From Dimorphilus gyrociliatus (Eukaryota; Annelida; Polychaeta; Dinophilidae), in the NCBI GenBank assembly GCA_904063045.1, contig CAJFCJ010000009.1, positions 1,798,968 through 1,862,967 of the forward strand: 64,000 bases of DNA, in the 5' to 3' direction. The notes under the pieces were generated by a model that saw only the letters and a list, made by a program, of their open reading frames with translations, had not been told where the DNA came from and searched no databases. This document shows positions 24,646 to 35,500 of this stretch, in pieces. Made by a program: the position numbers and the translations under genes. Positions within the stretch are counted from its first letter, which is position 1, and each line of letters opens with the position of its first letter.

Positions 24646-26536
24646 TCAACAGTTGTTTATTGGTCTATATTTACTTTTTAATAAGCAGATCTTTGATGAA
24701 TTTGACAATTTATCTACATTATAATTAATTGAAGACATATCAATCTGAAAATACATAGTACATTCTAAGAGAGAAAAGTTTAAGCATATAATTCTACACT
24801 TATCTTCCAAACGACCCAATTTAGTACAATCTCTTAAATTGGTAGAATTAGTCTTGGATGAAAACGGTTCTGCTTTTGGCACGCAGGATATCTGTCGAAA
24901 AGCGAATATAAAATCATCATTACCACCCGACGTTGTTGTTTCACTATGTGTAGAGGTTTCAATGATTTTCATAGTGGTTGTTGGAATATTGGTTGTAGTA
25001 CCATCTTTCATTGTTGATGCAACTTTTGAGGTGATCTCCGGTAAAATTGTTGATGGTGTAAGAGCTTGCTTAGCTGCGTTCATTGCTGGTTTGATTGGCT
25101 CTTTAGGATTGTCCATTAATCGAAGATTTATAATAGCATTGTCATAATATATATCATTTTCCCCACTTTGAATATCTCCATTATGGTTTTCAATATGATA
25201 AATATGTAAGAAAGGTATAGTCATAGTTCTATTCAAATGGTTATGAATTGAGATGTTGTTTGTTGTAAAATTGGTTAAAAGTATTATTTTTATATCATTA
25301 TAAAGTAGATATTCATAACTTTTCCCATTATTAATATCAACAAAAAGCTTAATTGCTGAAAGAATTTTTATCGATTTAATGATAAAACGATTTTTACTAT
25401 TTAATACAAAAGAAAGAAAAATGCGCTTACCACTCCAAGCATGAGTTAATTTTTCATATAGCATCCTAGTCGCCGTAGACGTTACAGTAACAAATAAATT
25501 ACTGTTTCCATAGAATTTATACAGTGAACATTCCTCAAATTGAAAAGAGATAAAACTATTTGGAAGGAGAAAAGAATTAGAGGATGTAGAATGGAAACAT
25601 ATTTTAATTAATACCCGCAATTATTCACTGTAGAACAAGATCTCTGGCATTCGTATACTGAATCAACAAGATACATTGATATAAACTTTCCAGAAAGAAG
25701 GTTTCTCTCTTCAAAATAATCATCTTGAAAGAAATTAAAAATTGTTCGATTATTTAAATTGAAATGTAAATATATTTAAAGTTAACTTCGCCTTTTAACT
25801 TTCAATATTAACATATGAACAGAGTATTTATGAAAAAGTTCTCTCTTCCTTAATTCTTTGTCCGCAATTAGATCTTGGTGAAAGATATCGTTATAATCTT
25901 CAATTACATGTAATTTCCCAACTAAAGAGAATATTATCCAAGTATTCTGAAAATAACTTTGATGTTCTTGCGATATTAAATAAGCCCAGGGAATACCTCC
26001 GGTATTTACAGTTTCTAGATTGCTAATTGCTAATACAATAATAACATCATGTAGTAGAATACATACTGTATAGTATACAGTTTAGTATAAGGATTTATTA
26101 TATTTACTTAAAGAGTCATGAAATAGGAATATAATTGCATCAATATCTCTTATACTTCTATAATTTAGAATGTTCATTTTACAATTGCTGTCAAATTGAC
26201 TGGCCTGAAATATTTTTAATATAATAACATTATTGTTATTATTATAATTAGTAGGATCAAGTAAACACGAATGTTCGTTTGATGCTATAAATTCCGTAAC
26301 GCCTTTTACCTGTTATATGTTTTCTTTTTATTTAAATATATCAATAGTATTAACAATATATTACCTACTTTTAATAACTTTTCAACCATATGTTTATTAG
26401 TTGTTAAAACTTCACCATTTTGCGATAAAAACGGTGAGTTATTAGAAACAAGATGAAGATAAATAGTCTCATTTAAAATTGTAGATACAACTGCAAAATA
26501 TGAATAGAAATAGATAATATTAAATATAATAACCAT
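24646..26536 (-). CDS. Secreted PA-like / PAN / galactose-binding-like protein, cluster copy E
   Basis: Fifth member, separated from copy D by the gag-type frame. It starts MVIIFNIIYFYSYFAVVSTI (ATG at 26534-26536). The PA-like part has 'HSCLLDPTNY', 'VIILKIFQASQFDSNC', 'DAIIFLFHDSLS' and 'GIPWAYLIS'. The first PAN-like piece 'VYECQRSCSTVNNC' lies near 25620-25720. The long last exon (24646-25620) contains the degenerate galactose-binding-like region, a Thr-rich linker (TTNIPTTTMKIIETSTHSET) and a second PAN-like module with 'DCTKLGRLEDKCRIIC' and 'LECTMYF'. Same strand and same module order as A-D, so it belongs to the array despite the insertion. Exon joins in 25620-26000 are approximate. 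Confidence 0.58.
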
Positions 26537-26899
26537 ATTTTTAAATAGTCGGTGTTTTTTTTCTATTCCACCAGATATTGTTAAACTAGCAAATAACGAA
26601 AGTTTATATCATATATATATATGTTGTCTCTATCTGTGTCACTTTTTATTATACTTTATATTAATAATAAATAACATCAATTGAAAAGTCAATATCGACT
26701 AGTTTAATTAGCAATTTTTTATATTAATTATTAATAATTCAATTAAACTTCTTTATTAACTTTAATAATTGTTTTATGTAAGATTTAAACACTTTCTATC
26801 TCTTTTTTCACTTTGATTACGTTAATTTTATTTAAATGTAATAAAAACAAAAAAAATCTATAAGTTTCTTATGTTTTTCTTAATTAAAAGCTAATAACT

Positions 26900-28272
26900 A
26901 TGCAATCTTTTAGATATCATAACTATGATAAACATTTTCAAGTTGATAATGACGATCTATTCTTCAATTTTAATAACGAAATAGGGGTTAGACTTTCATT
27001 TTATAGTTTTATTTACTAAATATATACAGATACTTAATATCGCTCTCGTAAATATTCAAACTATGTAGTGCAACAATCATAAAACGAAATTGTTACGTAA
27101 ACAAACTCCATGTTTCTATTGGAAAATAAAGAATAATGAATCTTCTAAGTGTAATTTAAAAATGAATAATTTATTCATAATTATAGTTAATATTTTAATT
27201 AGATGAGAAGAGGCAAACTGCTGAGAAAGACGTTTGTTGTGAAAAATTTGATAGTGTTTCAAACGTCTACGATCAACTTTTACAAACGACAATCGAGTTG
27301 GAGAAAAACTACAGAAATAATAAACGACTCTTTGATACTTTAAAGAGAGATAGAGAAGAATTTAATAATACTATTCAAAGTAGCTTTCAATCAACCTTAA
27401 AGCAATTATTACAAGTTAGAGAGACTTTGGAAAAGCTAACATCACAGATGGAAAAACTTGATGAAAATAGCAAATTGAATAATGAATGTTCTCTTCTACT
27501 GGACAAAAATCTTATTGAAATCTTTCAAAATATCATTAACGAGTATGGAGAGAAAGCTGGAAGTAACAAGAGAAATCTAGAAGAAGATGGTAATTCATTA
27601 AAGAACAAGATAACAATGAAGAGCGAAATAAATGATCTTTCGAATATATCAACAAAGGAACGAATTTGTACTCATGATAAAAAAGATGAAGAGTCAAAAA
27701 TCATTGACTATCATTTCACAGAATTTCCAAAAATAGATTTTCAGGGAAATTTATCATACTTAGAAAAGTTTGCTACACCCTTTAAAGAGTCTAATGAACT
27801 GTTTAAAGAAAAAAAAGGACTTATTAATCACTTAACAAAGTTATCTCAATCAATTATTGACTTTTTCAACAATTACGTTGGAAAGCCGTACATACGAACA
27901 AACTTTCCTAAAATGATCTATATGTTGCCAATTACTCAATATACTGGAAATCTAAGAAATATATGGAATATACCAAAGAAAGATTCATCTGATTATCAAG
28001 AGAGAAATTCTAATACAATTGAACCAATAGATTGTATTAAAAGTGCATCGAAAGATAAGAATATAGATAATAATTCGCAATCATCGCAATCATATTTTGA
28101 GTTACCTCAAATTACATCTAACCCAGATCCATCCGATGGAAGAGACAATGAATATTTTGATGATCGAATGTCTAAAAGTTCAGAAAATTCTGAAACAGTT
28201 GATTTAATACAAATTAATACATTTTATAACGAAGATATCAGTATAAGTTTATATTTAGAAGATTCAATGTAA
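26900..28272 (+). CDS. Coiled-coil protein of unknown function
   Basis: A long open stretch (about 27210-28272) encodes a charged, Glu/Lys/Asn-rich protein with heptad-like segments such as 'LKQLLQVRETLEKLTSQMEK', a predicted coiled coil. The C-terminus is acidic and ends ...NEDISISLYLEDSM. A first exon beginning MQSFRYHNYDKHFQVDNDD (ATG at 26900) can be joined in frame across a roughly 220-nt intron if the acceptor is the AG at 27213-27216, but this start is tentative. No domain is recognised. Upstream is the secreted-family array, downstream a tetraspanin. The length of the open frame in AT-rich DNA argues that it is a real exon. Confidence 0.55.
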
Positions 28273-28780
28273 AGTAAAAAGTAGATAAAAACTTAAGGTC
28301 AAGTTCGTAGAAGAAGAAGAAGAAGAAGAAAAAGTTCCTTTTATATTTAACCAGAAAAAATTGATTCTCCTATTGGTGACAAGCACTCAAATATTTATTG
28401 ATAGATACATCATTAATATTGAGGAATCTCTATTGCATTTTTATAATTCTAATGATCGTAATGAATCTTATTTTTTGTATGTGAAAGTTGTTTTATTTTC
28501 TCAAATACAAGTATTACCAGAGTGGGGGAGAAAGTTTGGCAATTTTTGGGTTGTTTACCCTAACCCTAACTCTACGGTTAATCAAGTTCTTTTCATTTTA
28601 TTTCCCCTAACACTCAGTCCATAGCTTAACCAAAACCCTAAAGTGTTCACTTTTTTTGTTTATCATTCTATACAGTGAATATTTAAAATGTAATTAAATC
28701 TCTCATAAGTCTTTATGAGTCATAAATTTATTCAAATTAGCTTATTAGAATTTTAATAGAATTGCTGTATATCTTTAAAG
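28273..28780. other. Intergenic region with (GAA)n microsatellite
   Basis: About 500 nt without a supported gene. A GAA/AAG trinucleotide tract lies at about 28310-28331. Two tandem CCCTAA units occur near 28558-28570, too few to call a telomeric repeat. A weak open frame at 28361-28624 has no ATG of note and no recognisable content. Confidence 0.6.
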
Positions 28781-31446
28781 ATGGCTACTTTGGAAAAAGA
28801 AGTACCTGATTTAGGTCGAATAGCGGAAGAGGCTAGATCGGTTTTAGCAATGCAACCTAAGAAAAGTATTTTAAAAGTTCGAGATCGGCCATTAGAGGCG
28901 CAATCTAAACTAGATATTCTTGTAAAGAGAGAGGAAAAATCTCAAATACAAATTATCAATGATAATAAAGAACAAACTATTGTACAAGAACAGCAAAAGA
29001 TACAAAACGAACTACAAAATGATCTTAAAAAAGCGTCTAAACTCAGCGTTGTCAATGATAAATCATCACAAAATGATAGGCGCGATTCAAAAGATAGTAC
29101 GGCCGAAGTTTTAGAATCTTTAAGAGATATTAATAAGGAGTTTGTTTCCGAAAGAAAGAGAAAGAGACGCCAATTGGTACGAACTTTGCAAGTCTTATAT
29201 CATATATTCAATTTTTTACTCTTGGTGTTGACTTGTATTAATTTAGGATTAACTTCAATTGCTTTATTCATAGAAATAAAATCGATGTATACTATTTTAA
29301 GGATAAATACCATTTATCCAAAAGAGCCGAGAACTTCTCTTCTTGAATGGACAGGATATTTCCAATTTTTTGCATGTTTAATAGATGTTTGTATATCTGC
29401 AATAGGATTTAAAGGAACTAAAAAGACGGTTATAGCCCATATAAGCGTCCTATGTCTTTTCTTCTTTAATCAACCTATTATCATTGTTATGTTTATTCTA
29501 TATAAAGATTTAGCTGATAACTATTTAAAATTGCATATGCTTAATATGATTAAATATAATTATCGACAAGACGATGAAACTCAAATTGTAACTTATAATG
29601 AAACGTCTAAGTTTGGCATCAATAATTATGCGAAACAATGGAATTATTTACAATCAAAGGTTAGTTCATTTTTCTTTAATGAAAAAGTATGAAATTAGAT
29701 GCTTTCTTTTACAGTATAAATGCTGCGGTGTACTTCATCCTAACGATTATTGGAATAGGACAAATTACAATTTCTTTTTCGTATTTAATCAAACTTTTAT
29801 GGTATAAAGATATTACTTTAAGAAATCCTTTAAAATACTGACATATTTCATTCAATTATTTCAATTCTTATACAGAAAAGAGGTAAAATTCCGGCATCTT
29901 GCTGTAAAAAATCCCATAATCCCAATAATCTGCTAAATTATTTGGAAGATAAAGACGCTAAAAATTGTCTAAATAATACATTGTTTGTTTACGAAAGAGG
30001 TTGCTTTAAAATTATGCAAATTAGATTACAAACTTATTCGGATATAGTTAAATCATTTACAATTTCAACAATTCTTCTCAAGGTAAATAACTTTCAGTTT
30101 AACTTCTACTTATTAATATTTAAATATATTCATATATATTCAAATAGATTATGCTGATTATTACTGCAGTTTACTATCTAAGAAAGTTAAGGAGGCCTAT
30201 AAAACGGAGAAAATTAATATATGATACTAATTCGAGTGATTTGAATACAGCGGAAGTTGAAGAAGAGGAAGACGAAGATGACATGCAAGATATGTCAAAA
30301 ACAGGATCCAAAAATGATTTATCATCTTTAATGGAAAACATAGCGGCATCTGGAGCTGATGGTAATATTCTACCGTTTTTATTACCATTTTTAACACAGT
30401 ATCAAATGATGAATCCTGCTTGGCAAAGGAAGATAAGAAATTTGCAAAAAATTACTGCGCTAAACGCTCAAATGCAACTAGAAAAGTTACAAGAAGAGGA
30501 AGCAGCTAGAAAAAGGAAGGAAAAAACGAAAGAGATCAAGGAGCAGGTTCAGGAAGGAGGAAATGTTTTATTAGAAGATGAAAATATGAATGACAAACAA
30601 AAGAACAAACCTCCAAAGTCTGTTACAAATAAAGGAAAATTGAAAAAAGAAACTAAAACAAAATCCACAGAAGAAACGAAAGGTGTTGCTAAATCTGGAA
30701 TAAGCCCGAAGAATGACAAGTCAAAAGCAAAAGTAGAAAGTGATAAATTGGCTGTTGAAGATGTTAAAATTGATATACAGGAATCTAAAGAAAAGGTAGA
30801 ATTTGAAAAAAAAGACGACACGGAATCAAATTTAATTGCTAAAGACAAGTTAAAAACATCTGAAAGGAAGAAGGAAGACGATAAAAATATTGAAGATAAA
30901 ATTGAAAAGAAGAAAAGTGACGCCTCCATAGGTTCTATGGCAAAAAGGAGATCCGAAAGATATCTGGATAGATTAACTAAGCAAAAAAGTAGTCAAAGGT
31001 TACCGTTCGATCTAACGGATAGAGAAAGACGGTCCCTTTTTCCTAAATACTCGAGAAGAACTTTAGATTTATATAAAGAAGATTCTAGGAAAGTGGAAAC
31101 AATTGATCAGATTATAAACGAGGCAACGACTACAATAAAAAATGACCAGGATAGAATAAAAAATCTTAGTACTCTGGGAAAATTGGGCGTCAAGAAGCAA
31201 GAAAGCACATTTACATGGAGAACGTCCAGCAGAGCCGATCTTTTCCAAATGAAAACAGATAATCCAATGAAAAAAAGATCTTTCTTTAAAGATCAAAGTG
31301 AACAGTTACTAGCGGATAGAGACTTTGAAAAGAAAAGACAAGAGAGCGAAGCTCATCTCCAAGAGCTATTAGAGAGAATGAAGAAAACTGCTTCAAACTT
31401 TAGGTTGCAAAGAAGATTTTCAAAAGATCAGGATACACCTAAATGA
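28781..31446 (+). CDS. Tetraspanin with very long cytoplasmic N- and C-terminal tails
   Basis: Four exons (28781-29659, 29715-29801, 29876-30082, 30148-31446) join in phase to about 823 residues, roughly three times a normal tetraspanin. A charged N-terminal tail of about 130 residues leads to TM1 ('LLLVLTCINLGLTSIALF'), TM2 ('FQFFACLIDVCISAIGF') and TM3 ('ISVLCLFFFNQPIIIVMFIL'). The large extracellular loop has the diagnostic 'YKCCGV', 'PASCC' and 'GCF' motifs (six cysteines) and N-glycosylation sites. TM4 ('IMLIITAVYYL') is followed by a tail of about 415 residues rich in Lys, Glu and Ser, with an acidic patch, KEKT-like coiled repeats and Arg/Ser segments. Tetraspanins organise membrane microdomains; the tail suggests a cytoskeletal or scaffolding role, which is inference. 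Confidence 0.82.
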
Positions 31447-31596
31447 TTAATTAGAATATTTAATTACGCTATAAATATTAAATTGTTTTTTGTTGGTGTT
31501 TCTTTTATAAAGATTTACTACAAAATTTGCATATTAATTTGAATATTTAAATTTTGATTCTTTTTCTTATTTTATATTTTTAACACAAAAATATAG

Positions 31597-32124
31597 ATGA
31601 TGCTATACTTTAGATATATATTTATATATGTATTTCTTCAATTTTGGCCTATCTTCCCGAGAATTATTCAAGTTAATGAAACTACTATATTAACAGTGAC
31701 AAAGTAAAAAGCTAAAGAAAAAAGATATATAAATATTAATTTAACTTATGAATATTCATTTTTAAGCTTTAATCTTTTTAGCAATTATACGAATGAAAAT
31801 ACGTCGTATATTAATAATACAACTACAGATATAATAAATAAATTGGGTCATAATTTAACGAAAATTAATAAAACTGAAACAACAATAAATAGCGATCTTT
31901 GGCCTAATAATAAATATATTCTCAACCATCTACCACCTAGAAAGCATGTACTTATTCCATCTGGTGTTATTAAATTCAAACTTTTATTAATGACTATTTC
32001 TTTAAATACTTTTGTTATTACTATGGTATTTTCAGCCTATATTTACATAAAAAAAATAAATTGCGAAACTAGCGACGATCTGTCCAATGAGAATTGTTTG
32101 GAAGCTGGAAAGGACCATAACTAA
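31597..32124 (+). CDS. Small single-pass membrane glycoprotein, two exons, unknown
   Basis: Two exons (31597-31703, 31782-32124) join in phase to 149 residues. The start MMLYFRYIFIYVFLQFWPIF is signal-peptide-like. The short ectodomain is dense in N-glycosylation sequons (NET, NYT, NTS, NTT, NLT, NKT). One membrane helix follows ('LLMTISLNTFVITMVFSAYI') and then a short cytoplasmic tail with two cysteines. The donor is GTAAAA and the acceptor TTTTTAG. No family is recognised. It lies just downstream of the tetraspanin on the same strand, so a membrane partner is conceivable but unproven. The alternative is that only the second exon is real, as part of another transcript. Confidence 0.5.
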
Positions 32125-32509
32125 CATCTTTCTTTGTTATTATTAAATTTTAGGGGAAAAAATGAATGATTGAAATACGTTTGAATTTTATTTGTTTATT
32201 TGTTTTTATTTTTTATTCATAAATATGTGAATTGTATTTTTGTTTTTCAATTCAACTGAACAGTTTCTTCTTTTGAGATAAATAAAATAAATACTGAATT
32301 CTGGACGGATATTTTAAATGTTCATATCTGTTTTCAATGAGTTTAACAATATCAACATTTAAAAAATAAATGGCTCGGTAAAGGATTACTTTAAAGATTA
32401 AACATCTATGAATAATCAATCGTTGGTAGAAGAGACAAGAAGAGAAAGAGAGAAAGACAGAAAGATAGAACACCGAAGAATAGTAGTAATAATTAAAATA
32501 TTCAAACTT

Positions 32510-35500
32510 TCATTGAATAGAACATATTCGACTCTCTCGTACTTGTTGCTTTGGAGGGATTTTTTCAAGTTGTACCTTTAATTCATCAAGTTTTTGTTCT
32601 AAGCTTCCAATCTGCTGTCGATACATTTCTTCCATTTCGGCTGTTTTTTTCTCAGAATCACTGCGAATATCAGCGACAGCTTTGGCTGCATCATCTACAA
32701 CTTTGCGCAAATGCTGATCCGTCTCCTCTTTGTCCTTTTTTAATTTTTCTACCTGTGAAGCTATGGCATCTATTTCAATACTGGCTTTTGGCGTAGCATC
32801 TCCTTCGCTCTGCGAACTACTTAAACAAGATTAATTAATAGGTCACATGTAAAAATAAAATTCTTATATAAAAACAAACCTCTTTGCTTTCGATTTACTT
32901 TTATGTCTTATTTTCGTTGTTGACGAAGGACCAGCCTTCGATTTAGTAGGAATTAAATTTTGAGCATTTGAAGAATTTCTCTTATAAATTGGAGGTCTTT
33001 GAGATTTGCTAAAAACAAACATTTAAAAAGATAAATAAATGTTGATATAGTGATAAACCAAACCTATCATCTCCACTAGTATCCTTAGGCTCTAAACTTT
33101 CGTACTTATTATTCATCCGTTCATCTATGGAATTTCCGTTTGTTCGTTTGTCAACATTAGCAAGAAAATTATTTCGATCTTCTTCATTCGTTGAAAGGTC
33201 TACTTCCTTTTGCAGCCATGTTGGAAGCTATTAGATTGAAATTAATAGAAAAATGTATCAAGTCCTTATCCTTTATATAGTATTTAAACAGAAAACTTAC
33301 TGGTCCACTATTATCCATTTCGCTAGAAGAGAGCTCATCTCCTCCGTCCCTACTCGAAGCCGACATTCTAGTCGGTCTTGATATGTTTACACCTGAATCA
33401 TCGGTAAAGGATGTAGTACTTTTTTCTCGTAGAAAGTTTCTCCGTCTCTTCTTTTTTCTTGTTGACGGGGGAGGGGGTGCTGTTGTTTCCACTTGAAGGA
33501 ACAACTTGTTTTCGTTGCATATTAAATTCGATAGAGTTACAGTCTCCCCATCCGGACTGTGTGCTCCGGATGAATCAAGATATAAAACTGGAGTTGGTTT
33601 TAGCACTAGATCGTCCCGCGATTGAGAATCGTGTCTTTCTCTAGCGGATACAGACGTTGATCTTTTCAAAGCTGCTTGTGTGGTACTCGGATCAGAATTT
33701 AACTGAGTATCAGATTCAATAGGTTCTTTTTCAGGTAGAACTGGTTGGCTAGCAGATCTATACATTTAGATAAAAGAAAAACTCATAAACAATATTATCC
33801 AATGAGCGATTTAATTTACTTTACCTTGTCAATTGAGAAACTAAAGGATAGGAAACTGGATCTGGATCGTGTCTATATTTCCTCCCCCACCTAACAATCT
33901 CATTTTTATGAGTAACAGCAACAGAATAGCTTGGACCACACTTGACTATTGTAGCAGGTGAACTTTCAAAGAATTTAATTAAAACGCACTCTTTTTGAGA
34001 TTTCGTGTCTCCCATTCCTAATTGTCCGACGGAGTTCTTTCCAAACGTGATTATTCTACCACCTTCTAATAAAACAGCTGTATGCGTGTCTCCCATAGAA
34101 ATGCTCTTAATACAATGCCTAGCTAAAGATCTAACACACACAAACGTAGAAGTTCCATCAATATCGGTTTTAGCGAATATATTTTTCATAGCCATTAAAA
34201 ATCCTTGACGTTCGTTTAAAGCTAATTTATTATGTAAATTTGAGCCACATGCGTAAACTGAACCTAAATCTGTTACAATCATAGTTCCATCACGTCCACA
34301 ATTTGCAGATTTAACGGAAATATTTTCAGAAAATTTTACAACTTCTGGGGAAAAAATTGTCTTTTCGTGACCCAGACCTGTTCTTCCATTATCTCCACAA
34401 CCCCAAGAATAAAGTTTTCCTTCTCGTTCAACAGCAACGACATGTCTTGGACCACAAGCAACGTGTAAAATATCAACTGACAATAGCTCCTCAACTAAAC
34501 GTGGTTTAGAAATGCTTGCCATATCTTTATGTCCCAAGCAACCGAATGAACCATCCCCGCAAGTCATTATAAGACCATTATCACTTCCAAAAACTGAGAA
34601 CGAGCTCCCAGCGCACAAACGTACAATTGATTTATTTTTAAGACCATCGACTGTTTGCGGTCGAAATTTTTTCTGAGTATCTCCATGACCAAGTTGTCCG
34701 TATTCATTACAACCCCAACTATAAACGCAATGTTCAACGGTCACAACAATAATATGATCTCTTCCAACAGCCATCTAAGGAAAGCAGTTATAAATTATTA
34801 TTAACGTACTCTAAGAACAACAATTTGGGAACAAACATCTTTTATTTTCACTTTGGAGGGTAGAGGAACTGGTACAAGAGAAACGTCTATAGCATCCATT
34901 TTAAAGAAGTATAGTACAGATCTGAAATTAATTAATTAATTTTCTAAAACATTAAACAAATGAACAAACTAATAAAACAATATTTAAACAACGCATTAGA
35001 TATTTGACAATATTTTTACAATTTATATTATATAAAATGATAAATTCAAGTGAAAATGTATTGATATATTAAGTGACATGCAGTGCTCTTACAACACGAA
35101 AATAAATCTTACCTGTGCACTGCCGAATCCAAAAACGAAAGGCTAAGAATTTCATATATTATAATCTAATAAAATTTTTCAATTTACACTTTAAATCAAG
35201 TGGAAAAAAAAGCAAAAAAAGTAACTTAACTTTAAAAAGCTACATTATAATTCGTACCTGTTTGATCTTAATCTGGATTCTTGCGTTAAGCCTTCTTCCG
35301 AAACGGTTTGGCGAAATTTTGATAATAGCTATCATAATATATTTATTTAATTAGTATAAATTATAATAGATTTTGTCTTTTTTGTTTACTTCTGGTACTC
35401 TTTTCTTATGTAATTCTAAAGCAGTTGGCCGAAACTCTGGCTCTTTTTGTAGCATATCACTTATTAATGTTTTAAATTCATTGGAGTAGCTTCCTTTCAC

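Noticed and set aside
28556-28572. Two tandem CCCTAA units resembling a telomeric repeat
   Set aside because: Only two units in AT-rich DNA; chance is likely and no breakpoint is visible.
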